This document shows, one piece after another, positions 22,361 through 34,437 of a stretch of DNA of 64,000 nucleotides. Each line of letters begins with the position of its first letter. The stretch's first letter is position 1. The DNA is from Tragulus kanchil (taxonomy: Eukaryota; Chordata; Mammalia; Artiodactyla; Tragulidae), in the NCBI GenBank assembly GCA_022376925.1, contig JAIOJX010000004.1:1984001-2048000 (forward strand), read 5' to 3'. The notes beneath the pieces were generated by a model that saw only the letters and a program-made list of their open reading frames with translations, had not been told where the DNA came from and did no database searches. The translations under genes and the position numbers were made by a program.

Positions 22361-22547
22361 CTTCTTAATCCCCACTCTGAATTTCCCTCTGATTTTTAAA
22401 ACCATCGTTTGTTTATCTCTATGTGTAAGGTACTGTGCTATAATCATTACAAGGAATTATTCAATGAGATAATGTTGCCTGGCTCATAATAAATGGTAAG
22501 TAAATATTAGCTTATGTTATCCTATGTATTAGATGTTTATATACTGT

Positions 22548-22905
22548 GATGACTAATTTTGTGTGTAAAATTGGCCAAGACATAGTGCCCAGATACTTAG
22601 CCACACACAGCTGGATATTGCTGTGAAGGTGTTTCTAGATTAAATTAACATACAAATCAGTTGACTTAGAATAAAGCAGATTATCCACCCCCCATATTGT
22701 GGGTGGGCCTCATCTAATCTTAAAGGAAAAGTATAAATGAAAAAGACTATCCTTCCCCAAGGAAGACAGAATTCTACCTCCGGACAGCCTTCAGACTCAA
22801 GTTGTGACATCCATTCTTCCCTGGGTCTTCATCCTACTGACCTATCCTAAAGTCTTTGGACTTGGCAACCTCCACAATCACATGAGCTAATCCCTTAGAA
22901 TCAAT

Positions 22906-22958
<53 letters not shown>

Positions 22959-23030
22959 TATATATATCTATGATGTATATATTACACACACACCCTCCTG
23001 CTTCTATTTCTCTGGAGAAGTTTCACTACT
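22548..23030. repeat. Ancient interspersed repeat, family not named
   Basis: Segments such as 'gatgactaattttgtgtgta', 'gtgggtgggcctcatctaat' and 'tatttctctggagaa' belong to a well-known widely dispersed mammalian repeat, which I do not name for lack of a comparison tool. A TA microsatellite is embedded near the end. Confidence 0.55.
22907..22957. repeat. (TA)n microsatellite
   Basis: About 25 uninterrupted TA units, followed by imperfect TA and CA tracts to 22992. Such tracts vary in length and can extrude cruciforms. Confidence 0.95.
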
Positions 23031-23605
23031 AGAAATATAGATAATAATGACAATAATCAGATGAGCAGGTAAAAGCTAGAAAGGTCTATATTGGAAGCAA
23101 AGAATTCAAACTGCCCAAATTCTTCTTGAAAATCCAGCTCCTTACAAAAAATACAGCCTACAGTTGTCACCTGTGACAATCTGCTTTTCCTAATTTGGTT
23201 AGAAATTTATTAGAGACTAATGGTAGTTTTCTCATTCTCTCCTCCCTCCAGGCCTGCTTTCCATCCATAAAATGACAACTGCAGACATGCAAGTCTGCTG
23301 AAAGGTCAGGTCCTCCCTTTGCCCCCATCCCACCCCAGCTCAGTGCAGCAGTGGGTGCTGGCAGTGGAGGTGCTGAGGGAAGAGCCCCTGTCTGGCAGTC
23401 AGAAATTCCGTGGCCTGGTCCCAAGGTCACGACCAGCCTGGTCACCTGGGACAGATGTTTTTCACAGGCCCCAGCTTCATTTCCTCCTTACCAAAGCAGT
23501 AATGACGATGATTACTCTGAGGGTGCTTGCAAAAATCAACACGAAATCCTGCTTGTGACACTGTTTCATGAACAGCAGGTTTTCCCTCTCAGACAGCAAT
23601 CTGCC
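23031..23605. other. Unassigned intergenic sequence
   Basis: Overlapping open frames of 79-92 residues on both strands; none resembles a known family. Confidence 0.45.
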
Positions 23606-23806
23606 TGTTGATCAGTCATGTCTGACTCTTTGCGACCCCATGGACTGTAGCCCGCCAAGGCTCCTCTGTCCGTGGAATTCTCCAGGCAAGAATACTGGAT
23701 TGGGTTGCCATTCACTTCTGCAGGGGATCTTCCCAACTCAGGGATCAAACAGGGTCATCCCACATTGCAGGTGGATTCTTCACCATCGAGCCAACAGGGA
23801 AGTCCT
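23606..23806 (-). mobile_element. Bov-tA SINE, reverse orientation
   Basis: Plus-strand reading shows 'tcatgtctgactctttgcga', 'ggactgtagcccgccaaggc', 'aggcaagaatactggattgg' and 'gagccaacagggaagtcc', which is the reverse of Bov-tA. Confidence 0.88.
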
Positions 23807-24113
23807 AAAAAGCATCTGTTTGTTGAGTAAATGTCAGCATATCAGAGTGGGGTCAGCCCTGGGTAGTGCTCTGGATCAGCTGGCCACGATGGTTGATGGT
23901 CACTGCTCATGTGCCTCCTTGATATGGACAGGGAGGGCGTGAACGGTCATAACAGCCCCTTCAGTGGCAGGCATTTCAACTCCAAGTACTTGGCCTTGTG
24001 TTCTCTTCCTATTACCCCATGAGGTAGGGAGGCCAGGGAGGAAGAGATTACACTCATGGCCACAGACCAAGGCCAAAACCTGGTTCACCTGCAGTTCCAT
24101 CCAGATTTGAAAT

Positions 24114-26460
24114 CCAGGATCTGTCCCTCCCCATTTCCAGGTCAGGTCAGCTGGCAGTCAGAACTTAACCTAATGATTCAGGGGCCAGGAGAAGAAAGTG
24201 ACTCAGTCACAAATCCTCCTCCTAAAGCCAAGGCCCTATCACCATTGAGGAGGGTACGGGAGACAGATGAAGACTGGATAAATGGGGCTTCCCTGGTGGT
24301 CCAGTGGGTAAGGACACCACCTTGCAGTGCAAGGTGCGCCGGTTTGATCCCTGACCTGGGAAGATCCCACGTGCCGCAGAGCAGCTGAACCAATGTGTCC
24401 AATTACCAAGCCAGCGCTCTGCAGTGTGTGCGCCCAGAGTTGGTGCTCTGCAACGAGAGAGACCACTGCAATGGGAGGCCCACACAGGCCAAAGAACAAA
24501 GATAAATAAATGAAAGATCAATAGAACTGGCCAAAGAAAAAATGTTTTAAAAAACAAAACAGATTGAATAAATGGTTTACTCAAAAGAAAAACCCCAACA
24601 ACAATAGGGAAAGGGTCAGCAAGATTCTAATCAGAGGATTGAGCTGCCAAAAGAACTGAGAAATTGCTTGTTACATGTCTTCTCGGACTCAAACTTGAAA
24701 TAAGGCTTTCCCCATTATCTTAGGATTTGGGGAAAATTAAACAGATTTTCATATGACTAAGCTGGGTCACCAACTCTCTGTGTTACATTAAACAAGTCAT
24801 TTAGTAATTCTGAGTCTCAGTCTTCTCTTCTAAAAAAAACCAAAGTGGTACAAAATTAGCTTCCAAAACTTTAGACGTTAGACCTTTGAAATTGTGATTT
24901 TTACCACATATATGCAACACAGCTCATGTATGCCTACCACCGTTCTCTGAAAGTGAAAAGTGAATGTCTGGCCTCTAGCTCTACCATTCCACCAGTGAAA
25001 AACTGCTAGCTCCCAGGTAAGCCTTCCTGGTCCCTTGCATTAAGCTAGTTCTCTCTGCATGTCCCTATGGAGACAGTGATTGTGCTTTTCTGTCATTCAA
25101 AGCAAAGTCTGTCTTGCCCACTAAAAGGCCATGGCTGAGAGTGCTGGCTGTGGTGTGCACTGCTACACACTATCCGCTTGGTTACTTTACTTAACAGTGT
25201 TACCTTACGTCTCTAAGACTCAGTTTCTTTAGCCACAGAGCGACGTGTATTTTCTCTCCAGTAAAGGTTTGGAAAAATCTGAAAAAAAAAAAAGAAACCA
25301 GGATCTGTCCCTCCCATTTCCAGGTCAGGTCAGCTGGCAGAACTTAACCTAATGATTCAGGGGCCAGGAGAAGAAAGTGACTCAGTCACAAATCCTCCTC
25401 CTAAAGCCAAGGCCCTATCACCATTGAGGAGGGTACGGGAGACAGATGAAGACTGGATAAATGGGGCTTCCCTGGTGGTCCAGTGGGTAAGGACACCACC
25501 TTGCAGTGCAAGGTGCGCGTTTGATCCCTGACCTGGGAAGATCCCACGTGCCGCAGAGCAGCTGAACCAATGTGTCCAATTACCAAGCCAGCGCTCTGCA
25601 GTGTGTGCGCCCAGAGTTGGTGCTCTGCAACGAGAGAGACCACTGCAATGGGAGGCCCACACAGGCCAAAGAACAAAGATAAATAAATGAAAGATCAATA
25701 GAACTGGCCAAAGAAAAAATGTTTTAAAAAACAAAACAGATTGAATAAATGGTTTACTCAAAAGAAAAACCCCAACAACAATAGGGAAAGGGTCAGCAAG
25801 ATTCTAATCAGAGGATTGAGCTGCCAAAAGAACTGAGAAATTGCTTGTTACATGTCTTCTCGGACTCAAACTTGAAATAAGGCTTTCCCCATTATCTTAG
25901 GATTTGGGGAAAATTAAACAGATTTTCATATGACTAAGCTGGGTCACCAACTCTCTGTGTTACATTAAACAAGTCATTTAGTAATTCTGAGTCTCAGTCT
26001 TCTCTTCTAAAAACCAAAGTGGTACAAAATTAGCTTCCAAAACTTTAGACGTTAGACCTTTGAAATTGTGATTTTTACCACATATATGCAACACAGCTCA
26101 TGTATGCCTACCACCGTTCTCTGAAAGTGAAAAGTGAATGTCTGGCCTCTAGCTCTACCATTCCACCAGTGAAAAACTGCTAGCTCCCAGGTAAGCCTTC
26201 CTGGTCCCTTGCATTAAGCTAGTTCTCTCTGCATGTCCCTATGGAGACAGTGATTGTGCTTTTCTGTCATTCAAAGCAAAGTCTGTCTTGCCCACTAAAA
26301 GGCCATGGCTGAGAGTGCTGGCTGTGGTGTGCACTGCTACACACTATCCGCTTGGTTACTTTACTTAACAGTGTTACCTTACGTCTCTAAGACTCAGTTT
26401 CTTTAGCCACAGAGCGACGTGTATTTTCTCTACAGTAAGTGGAATCTGAAAAAAAAAAAA
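24114..26460. repeat. Tandem duplication D7 (unit about 1.18 kb)
   Basis: Copy A is 24114-25297 and copy B 25298-26460. The offset falls from 1184 to about 1174 because copy B has several 1-4 bp deletions (a C run near 24127, cagt near 24158, A run near 24833, bases within the SINE B box near 24341). Both copies end in poly(A) but with different bases before it. This is the least similar pair, yet still above about 97% by eye. Confidence 0.93.
24271..24575 (+). mobile_element. tRNA-derived SINE with target duplication
   Basis: Body 24286-24560, same SINE type as at 11372 (A-box 'tggtccagtgggtaag', 'caatgggaggcccacac'). The tail lacks the C-rich block. Imperfect target repeats agactggataaatgg and agattgaataaatgg lie at 24271-24285 and 24561-24575. 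The second copy at about 25450-25752 comes from D7 and has lost two bases of the B box. Confidence 0.85.
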
Positions 26461-26629
26461 AAAAAAGTTAAAAATAATCAGGTGAGAAAGGCAGAAGAGA
26501 CTTAAGGTAGCCCAGAAGAAGGAAGAACCTGGAGGAAATAGGAGCATGTTCATGTTATTTAATCTACATTATTTCACATAATTCACTCTATTTACATTAT
26601 TTGTTACAACCATTATGACTGCTGTGATA

Positions 26630-26990
26630 GTTATTCAGTGGTAACTATTGTGCTAAGTGCTTCTTCAGCATGATTTCATCTGATTTCCACAACTATTACT
26701 TTATCCACTCTTTGTTGTTGCTGTTCAGTCACTAAGTCGTGTCTGCCTCTTTGCAACCCAATGGACTGCAGCACGCTAGGCTCCTCTGTCCTCCAGTACC
26801 TCCCAGAGTTTGAATTCCCCTAAGCTCTTCCCCAGTCGCATACTGGACACTTTATTCTCACATCACAGATGAAGAAATTAAGAGTTAGATTATGTGTGTG
26901 GTTCAAGGACACAGCTAGTAATTGGCAGAACAGGGACTTGAACTGGCCCCGGTCTGACTCCAGGCCCTATGGTCTCACCCAGGTAGCACA
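26630..26990 (-). repeat. MIR split by a Bov-B fragment
   Basis: MIR hallmarks on both sides ('gtgctaagtgcttcttcagc' before; 'cacagatgaagaaattaaga' and 'gacacagctagtaattggca' after) with ruminant repeat sequence between. Confidence 0.65.
26712..26815 (-). mobile_element. Bov-B 3' end fragment, reverse orientation
   Basis: Reads 'gttcagtcactaagtcgtgt', 'ctctttgcaacccaatggac' and 'cctcccagagtttgaa', the reverse complement of the terminal Bov-B segment. Inserted into a MIR. Confidence 0.7.
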
Positions 26991-27497
26991 GTCCTGGTAC
27001 TAGGCACCATGGTCACTCCTCCTCTGGGTCCCAAGCTGACCACTGCTCCCCTCCAGAGGCTACATGTCCCCTGACCAACTGGATGTGATTGATTCCTGAT
27101 GAGACACAGCAGTACATGTCTTATCTCTTCCGTAACTGTCCATTTCTTGCTGAGCTATCCCTCTTTCTATTTTTCCTTTTCTGATGCTTCCTGAGAGCAA
27201 CGCCAGAATAAAGTACGTGGCCCTCATCGTGTTGCAGGAAGCCAGCTGGTGTCTCTTCCTCACCAAGGAGTGACAGTGGCTCCGGGTCTGTGCCACTAAG
27301 CACTAGTGAATCTGGTGGCTTCAAAATAGAGTTCCATGGTGGGTACTCAAGGAGAGAGCAGCTGAAAGGGTGGGTCTCTTTCATCTTTATTACACAGCTG
27401 CTCCCTGCTTTGTATCATTTGAATAAGGCTAAACTCAGGAAACTATTAACAGAGTGGCACTGGGAAAAGAACACAAAAACTCAGACTTTCTTCTGGC
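26991..27497. other. Unassigned intergenic sequence
   Basis: Overlapping short frames on both strands (78-88 residues) with no family features. Confidence 0.45.
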
Positions 27498-27600
27498 TAG
27501 GCCACCGAAGCAGCTATCTCTGGGCCTCAGTCTCCTCACTGGTAATATGGAAGTGACCAGCCTGCCTGACAGCACTAGCGAGGGATAATACGTGAAGTAT
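27498..27600 (+). repeat. MIR fragment
   Basis: 'ctgggcctcagtctcctcac' followed by 'tggtaatatgg' is the MIR core in plus orientation. Confidence 0.5.
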
Positions 27601-29094
27601 GTATGCAGGATAGAGGTCAACAAACCCATGGATTATGATTAAAAGCAATGCCTCTCTCTAGCACCTGAAAAGCCTCTTTTCCCTTCTCTTCCATGGGTCT
27701 GGCTCCCATCAATGCTCATCTCCTGTTGATACTGATTTCATTTCATCTTTGCAGGTCCTGCAGATACCATCTCGTCCCCCTGCATCAACGTAAATTATAG
27801 GAGTTCTTTGGGCCCTACATCCAACTGATTGTTGTCTCTGATCCAACAGCCTTAGCTGCTGCTTGGATATGACCCAGAGTACCCACCAGCCTAAACAGAC
27901 TTGCCACCTGTGTGTTCCTTTACATTTTCTTGGCCCTCACCCACTCCCTGTTGCTTCCTTAGAGACCTCTGGCCATTCGGAGATAGGCAAAAGTTGATTA
28001 GGTCACCATCTCTATTATCAATCCTCTATACTTACAAGCTCTCAGATGAGGCAGTCACATGAAGGGGCCCCACCCCTGAGGACTACTGCCCTCACCTCTG
28101 CTCCGGGCCAGTCTACCACCTGCTGTAATTGCCCCCACAAATCCCAGAAATGTGATGAACAAGCCAGGTCCTGGAGCAGCAGGTCAAAGAGATAAAGATT
28201 CTGAATAAAATATTTCTTATCAAGAGCCAAGACATTTGCATGATGCAAGACATGTCTGCATGTGCCCTTCTTCAGCCCAGAGCGAAAGGGTCAGAGCTCC
28301 CCTGATCCCACAGGTGGTTGACCAAGGTGGAGTCATGGAAAGGTAGCCTCCTTGGTGACAGCAAACTCAAGGGCATCAGGTTCTTAGCTGTATTCAAGGG
28401 CCCCTGGACCAGAGCTCACCTGTCCCAGATGGACAGTGATTATAAATTTAACAATAAATAAGTGCTTTAACCTGGAGGAGCTTAACTCTAGGTTATAACA
28501 TTTAATTCTCTTTGCCTCATGCTACAAATCTTTCCCACCTGCCCATCTTCTGGAAATTCAGACTGCAAATCTTCTACAAAGCTAAATTCTTGGTATTTCT
28601 AATTAGTCTGTGAGGCATCAACAGATGTGATCCTTATTTACCGAAACTAGCACATGAAAATGTCTATTTGAGTGAAAATTCACATCACAAATGGTTGACT
28701 CTTTAAAGTGAGATCCCTATGTGTGTTGACAATATAACTTGAACTCCAAAAATTCAGACACCTGGACTGAGAATGCCACACATAAGCACTCCAAGTATCT
28801 AAGGTACAAGCCCCTCCTAATCAAAGGCTTAGGCTTGAAATGCTTCTGTAATGATATAGATGGGAACGCAGACAACAGAGAGAGGAGAGGACTTGCCCAA
28901 TAGCACCTGGCAGCCCAGGTGGGCTGTGCGCAAAAGCCTGGTCTTCTGACCCCTCTTGTCAGTGACTGTTCAACCTCCACATTTCTGCTAAACAGCCCTT
29001 CCTCCACAAATGAGTTCAAGAATCAGGTATCCCTAAACAGGCTCTAACTGTTTCCATCCCACTAATCAGTTTCTAATGATACATGATTCCTCAA
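27601..29094. other. Unassigned intergenic sequence
   Basis: About 1.5 kb without a recognisable gene, recent repeat or RNA gene. One 100-residue minus-strand frame (28717-29019) has no recognisable motif. Confidence 0.45.
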
Positions 29095-29225
29095 TGTTCC
29101 TCTTTACAACTAGACAGTGGGCTCCATGAGATAGGGAGCCGTTTGGTACACTAGAATTTCCAGCACCTGTCACAGTGCTCAGCACATAGTAGAAAGGCAA
29201 AAAATATGCATTGGATGATTAGACA
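29095..29225 (+). repeat. L2 fragment, 3' end
   Basis: 'agtgggctccatgagatagg', 'agcacctgtcacagtgctca' and 'gcacatagtag' give the L2 ending in plus orientation. Confidence 0.6.
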
Positions 29226-29469
29226 GATAGGATTTATAATGATGTCTCCAACATGATAGAAAATAGGAATATTGTAAAAGAGGGGTTTCCCCACAGCCAG
29301 GAACAAGTCTATGCCAAGGCAGGGGGACTTTGCTGTCTCTCAGGTCTCAGTATCCAGGATTAGACCAAAGAGACTTTGGCAAGCCTTCCAACTCATAACG
29401 GTCTATACATAATTTGAATTTTGTAAAATAAATCCAGGATATAGATAGAACAAAAGGTGACTGAACTTT
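29226..29469. other. Unassigned intergenic sequence
   Basis: Nothing recognised. Confidence 0.45.
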
Positions 29470-29688
29470 ATGCATGCATGTGCGCTAAATGACTTCCATC
29501 GTATCCATGTGACACTATGGACTGTAGCCCACCATGTTCCTCTGTCCATGGAATTCTCCAGGCAAGAATACTGGATGCCTTTCTCCTTTGGATCTTCCCA
29601 GCCCAGGGACTGAACCCGCGTCTCTTACATCTACTGCATTGGCAGGCACGTTCTTTACCACTAATGCCACGGGAAGCCCCATACCAAT
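29470..29688 (-). mobile_element. Bov-A2 type SINE, reverse orientation
   Basis: Plus strand reads 'gacactatggactgtagccc', 'aggcaagaatactggatgcc', 'cagcccagggactgaacccg', 'ttctttaccactaatgccac' and 'gggaagcccc'. Same subtype as 1814-2040 (both carry the 'ctgcattggcaggca' block). Confidence 0.87.
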
Positions 29689-30040
29689 TCACAAAAGGGC
29701 GGGGGTCCCTGAAGCCCCCCCACACTCCCCAGCTTTATGGTTTCATACTGCCCTCTAGTGGCTAGAACATACTTTGTGATACTTTATGATGTTTTTTGCA
29801 AAATTTGAGTTTAAAAAGTTTGTAGTGTTGGCTGAGTATAATTAATAACTTACAATATATGAAGATATTAAATCCATCAAGATATTCATTTATCCACTGA
29901 TGGACTCACATCCAGGGCCCACTACACACTCAGGACAGGTATCAGATACATTCCCTGCCTCTGCTTGTATCTCAGAAGGGCAGTGTGGTATTCGTTATCA
30001 CACACAACTGGCTAAAGGACCACCATGACTAGTGTTAAGC
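29689..30040. other. Unassigned intergenic sequence
   Basis: Nothing recognised apart from a C/G-rich stretch at 29698-29725. Confidence 0.45.
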
Positions 30041-30174
30041 AGGAAGTATACACCTATGGCTAATTCATGCTGATGTATGGTAGAAAGCAACGCAACATTG
30101 TAAAGAAATTATCCTTCTATTAAAAATAAAAAAATAAAAATAAATTTTTTTAAAATAAAAAAAGGAAGTATACA
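30041..30174 (+). mobile_element. Very short L1 3' end insertion (110 bp)
   Basis: An L1 terminal segment ('ttcatgctgatgtatggtag', 'gcaacattgtaaagaaatta') and an A-rich tail occupy 30053-30162. A perfect 12-bp target duplication aggaagtataca lies at 30041-30052 and 30163-30174. This is an extreme 5' truncation. Confidence 0.88.
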
Positions 30175-30404
30175 GAGCATTAATATGAAACACAGCAAGC
30201 AATGCACCTCCTTGAGGAAGGCTTCTCTGAAGGGATCATGCTTAAGCTTGGATTTGAAAGAGAAGGAAGAATTCACATGACAAAAGTGAGGAGGGAATGG
30301 AGGGGAGATAGAGACAAGGAATTCTAGGCAAGAAGTAGCTCTGTGAGCTGGAGAGAGAAGGCCAGGTGACCTGGGTGGAAAAGGGCACCAGATGAGGAGG
30401 AAAA

Positions 30405-30490
30405 AGTAGGTGGTATCATCATTGCCATCATTTTCCCATTATGTGGAAACTGAGGCCCAGAGTTGCTTGTATGACTCAGCTTCCGAGTCC
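30405..30490 (-). repeat. MIR fragment, reverse orientation
   Basis: 'ttcccattatgtggaaactg' then 'aggcccagagttgctt' and 'tgactcagcttccgagtcc'. Confidence 0.5.
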
Positions 30491-31189
30491 TCATAAAGGA
30501 CAAGGCCCAGGTGGCCAGGGTGGACCCTGAAGGGTAGAAAGAGCTGTGGGGACAGGCAAGAGGTGAGGTGGAGTGTGGCTGGCAGGGGGCTGGAAGGAGG
30601 GCAGCACACAGCTCATCCAGCCTGGCGAGAGCTTAGGCAGCAGCTGCTGGAAGGTACTTGAAAGGTCGCCCCTCCCTGGTGACAGGCAAGGAAACAGGCC
30701 CAGAGGATGCTCGGCCATGCAGCCAGCACCTCCCAGATTCTCAGGTCTGCAGGAGCTCACTGCACCAGATGTTCTGGTCTCCTTTGATGGACTCCACTTG
30801 TCCCCAGAACAGTCCTCTAACAGACCTATGAGTACATCCATCCTAGGGTCCATCTGCCACCACCCTGAGGGCAGGGGCTTTGGAGTCCATATAGATGAAC
30901 TCTGCATTCCCTGGGACCCTGGCCCAGGCTGCCCTCCAGGACCCTCAGCTGCTGCCACACTGAGTTCCTGTCCTGTATCTTGTTGCGCTGAGAGTCCTCT
31001 CTCCCTTTGGGGCCTGCTTGCAAACGCCTCTCTCCCCTCACACCACTGTTTCTCCTTCTCCAGGTCTGAGCTCAAAGATCTTCCTCTGCAGAAGACATCC
31101 CCATCCTCCCTAGAGCCCACCTCCATCAAACTTCCCCAGTGGAGCACTGATCACACTGCATTCTGATCTTCTGTTTCCTTGTCCAGCTC
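30491..31189. other. G/C-rich stretch with long overlapping open frames
   Basis: A 218-codon minus-strand frame (30491-31147) and a 197-codon plus-strand frame (30573-31166) overlap almost entirely. Neither shows a domain, signal peptide or family motif. Local C/T- and G/A-rich composition lowers the stop codon frequency in both strands. Most likely non-coding; a lineage-specific exon cannot be excluded by eye. Confidence 0.35.
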
Positions 31190-31325
31190 TCCAGCAGGCT
31201 GGACTACCCAGAAGCCAGAGACCACATAGATCTCATTTTCTCCTCTATCTCCAGCAGCTAGCCCAGTGCCTGGCTCTTAGAAGGTGCCTAGATCTATTCC
31301 TTTAACAAATGAAGGAAGAAATAAA
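31190..31325 (+). repeat. L2 fragment, 3' end
   Basis: 'agctagcccagtgcctggct', 'agaaggtgcctagatct', then 'aacaaatgaagg'. Confidence 0.6.
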
Positions 31326-32095
31326 TTGGTCACCCTCCCTCCCCATCCCCACTGCATTTCTCACTTCCATCAGCCCATCATCCTCTGCCATCTTTATTTT
31401 AAAGGGGCCTGACCACTGCTATCATCTAGCCAAGAGGAAGAACAGCGCTGTTCCAGCCAGGCGGTGATTCGTCAACCTTATCACTTGTGGCAGCTGCGGG
31501 TGTTCCCTCACCTCCCAAGGAAAAACACAGCGAGAGCAGCAAGGAGTTGTGTGCCTTTCAGACCTCGTAGCATTCCATCCACAGCTGATACTTGTCTTCC
31601 TGGTGACCAGGAACACATTTTGAAGGTGAGTTTTCTTTCATACCAGCTTCCATGGCATTCTAAGGCTTAGATTTCTTTGGGTGAGCCTACAAACCGTCAA
31701 GGATCCAAGGCCAAAAATTCATAGCAGGTGGCCCACGATGAGTAGACTCTTCCACAGTTAGCATGCAAAAGGGACTCTGGTGGTCCTCCTCCATCAGTGG
31801 CCTGCGCCTATAGAAAGCCTGCTATGTGCCAGGCTGTGTCAGGAGCTTCCCATCAGTGGAGAACAGTCAGACTTTGTCCCTGGCTTCTGCAGAGATAACT
31901 TCTAGCAGAATTAAGCACTTTATAACACAATAGTTCAATGACAAGATGCAAACTGAAGAGGAAAAATGCATGGTGCCAAGAAAACACAGCCTGAGTGGCC
32001 CAGCCTCACCTGGGAAGTCAGGGCCGCTGCCCCATGGCTGTGACCTTTGGTTGCAAGCTAAAGGAGTAGGTGCTAAGTAGGAAAATAAGGGCAAG
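31326..32095. other. Unassigned intergenic sequence
   Basis: No recognisable gene or repeat. A short L2-like phrase ('agcctgctatgtgccaggct') sits near 31817. Confidence 0.45.
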
Positions 32096-32190
32096 AATGT
32101 GCGTACACATTTGTGATGTGTGTGTGCACACATATGAGTGCACACAAACCTGTATGAGCATATATATGCCATATATATTGTGTGTTTTGG
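32096..32190. repeat. Imperfect TG/TA-rich simple repeat
   Basis: Alternating tgtg, cacaca and atatat tracts. Confidence 0.7.
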
Positions 32191-32402
32191 TTGTTGTTGT
32201 TTAGCCACTAAGTCACATCTGACTCTTTTAAGACAATATGGACTCATCAGTTTGCCAGGCTTCTCTGTTCATGGGATTCTCTGGGCAAGAATACTGGAGT
32301 GGTTGTCATTTCCATCTCCAGGGAATCTTCTTGACCCAGGGATCCAACCTGCATCTCCTGCATGCAGGCAGATCATTTACTGCTGAGCCCCCAGGGAAGC
32401 CC
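32191..32402 (-). mobile_element. Bov-tA/Bov-A SINE, reverse orientation
   Basis: Plus strand reads 'tagccactaagtcacatctg', 'gggcaagaatactggagtgg', 'gacccagggatccaacctgc' and 'gagcccccagggaagccca'. Followed by TG repeats. Confidence 0.87.
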
Positions 32403-32405
32403 ACA

Positions 32406-32520
32406 TACTGTGTGTGTGTGCAAGTGTGTGTATGCGTGCATGCACAGGTGTGTGCACATAGGTGCCACAAGAGTATGCGTGTCCAGGTGTGCAGGCATGC
32501 ATGTGTGTGTGTGTCCAACC
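32406..32520. repeat. Degenerate (TG)n repeat
   Basis: TG-rich with CA interruptions and 'gcatgcat' steps. It creates long artificial open frames on both strands. Confidence 0.85.
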
Positions 32521-32707
32521 ACACGTGTGTCTCTTATAAGAGTCAGACCCTCTTCACCTGTGGGTCTCCTTCCCACCATCAGAAATCATCCTTGTGAAGC
32601 AGATTTCAGGGCTTCTCCATGTGGAACCGTGGTTCTCAAGCATCCTTCAGCTGTGGACCATTTCCATGAAAACAACAGCAGCTTCTCCACAGTCACTGTG
32701 TGGCCGT

Positions 32708-32915
32708 CTTGATGCCAGACGCTCTATGGGCCTCCTCTCATTTACTCCTTCCGCAAGCTCAGGAGGCGGCCTGGTTATTGTTCCATTTTGTAGAAGAGGA
32801 AACAGAGACTCAAGAGAGAGAAAGAGTCATTCCCAAGGTCACCCAGCAATTTTGTTTGGGAGCTGTGATCTGAACACAGGTCTTTTTGACTCCAAAGCAT
32901 ATGCTCTAATCCACC
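32708..32915 (-). repeat. MIR, reverse orientation
   Basis: 'ttttgtagaagaggaaacag', 'tcccaaggtcacccagcaat' and 'gatctgaacacaggtctt' are MIR hallmarks. Confidence 0.72.
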
Positions 32916-33164
32916 AAGTTCTCTTTCTTGTAGCGAAGACAGCGGATATTGTGGTTGAGTCATATGGAAGGTCCCCTCCCACTGTTACTACAGCAACACC
33001 GTCCCAGCAATGAATGAAAAAAGTCTTCAGTGAAACCCAGGCCCAGTTCAATCACTGATTCGTGGTGACTTTGGTAACATCTCCCCAACTTCAGTGCCCT
33101 TGAGTTTTCTGAACTCTGCCATGGTACAAAGATAGCGTGGCTCTACCACATAGAGGAAATTATA

Positions 33165-33270
33165 GGATGGTTACATATCTCCCCAAAACTCTGGTTCTTC
33201 CTCTGTAAAATGGAGCTAAGTCTGGTGCACTGCAGACAGCACTACTGTAGGGATTAACTGAACATATGCC
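33165..33270 (+). repeat. MIR fragment
   Basis: 'ggttcttcctctgtaaaatg' followed by 'gtagggattaactgaacata'. Confidence 0.55.
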
Positions 33271-33289
33271 GGAAACCAGTGTGGTGAAA

Positions 33290-33482
33290 TGCCATTAATG
33301 CTGAGGAACCCAGGCCTTCTAGATAGCCAAGTGACCTTAGCAAAAGTTACTTGGCTTTTAAACTCTCCTCACTTGTAAAGAGGAATAAAAATAGTGCCTA
33401 CTTTACTGGTTTGTTTGAGGACTAAATGAGGTAAAGCACTTAGCACAAAGTAACCTGCAAGTGTTAGCTAACATTATTATCA
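33290..33482 (+). repeat. MIR
   Basis: 'aagtgaccttagcaaaagtt', 'ctcctcacttgtaaagagga', 'gtttgaggactaaatgaggt' and 'gttagctaacattattat' preserve the MIR order well. Confidence 0.75.
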
Positions 33483-34437
33483 TTTGAATATATTGTGCAA
33501 GAATATAAGAAAGGGTTATTTAAGACCTAATTTTGTCCCAGTTTGAGGGTTTAGAAGAAACTATAAGGAAGGAAATAGGGTTTGATAAATATTGGATTGT
33601 TCATAAATTTTTTTGGCAAAATCAAACCTGGCTCATGGGTCAATGGAAAGTTAGTTTCCATTTGGCTCTGAGGCTGCCGGTTGAATGCAGTTTATTCTGG
33701 TGCTGGCTCACAGTCTAGTTCGGTTCAAGGCCATGACCATGACTAAGTGATTCACCCTTAGCAAAAACCATAATAATGATCATATTGTAAATATTTATAC
33801 TACAAGAAACCAAATTGGCCCAACCTTCAGGGGTCCTGGGTGCCCCTCATTCACTCAGTGGAGTTTATTCACTCATCCAGCTCAGAACTGTTGACCATGA
33901 GCCCTGTGCCAGGCACTGGGCACTGGTCATGCTGGTGGCTGGTGGGTTGGAAACTCATAGGCAACCTTGGCTGATTCTGGAGAAAAGTGAATCAGGACCC
34001 TTAAAGACGGTAACTGCTCCTGAGCTGGGTAGAGTCCTGGAGAGAAAGCAGGCTTGTGTGTTTGGTGCATCTCACAGTGTCTCCTGTGCAAGCTGGGAAA
34101 GGTCCTTAGGGCTCGGCTCCATCAATATGTGCCTTTGACAGGACGGGAAACCTAAGCCCAGAGAAAAGGAAGTCCTGAGATCCCAAACTGGGTTAGCATC
34201 CGGTTCTCCTTGTTGCAGGGAGAAAATCAATTCTAGCTCCATGTTGCAAACTATTTCCTTGACTTGCTTTCCGTTGCTATTGTTATTATAATCATACTTT
34301 ATGGCTTGCTTAGAGGACCCTGCCTCTCTCCTGATTGTGAAGTAAAATAAATCCTGTCCACCTGTAGATGGCAGGAAGAGAGAAGTTAACACTTCCCTAG
34401 CCAGAGGCTTTCCACTTTAAGAGATGTTTGCAAGATT
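33483..34437. other. Unassigned intergenic sequence
   Basis: No gene. Possible old L2/MIR phrases near 33900 ('ccctgtgccaggcactgggc') and 34140. A 107-codon plus frame at 33815-34138 includes that repeat phrase and is not credible as a gene. Confidence 0.4.

Noticed and set aside
32238..32597. 119-codon frame rich in Cys and Val
   Set aside because: It reads through the TG microsatellite and a Bov SINE.
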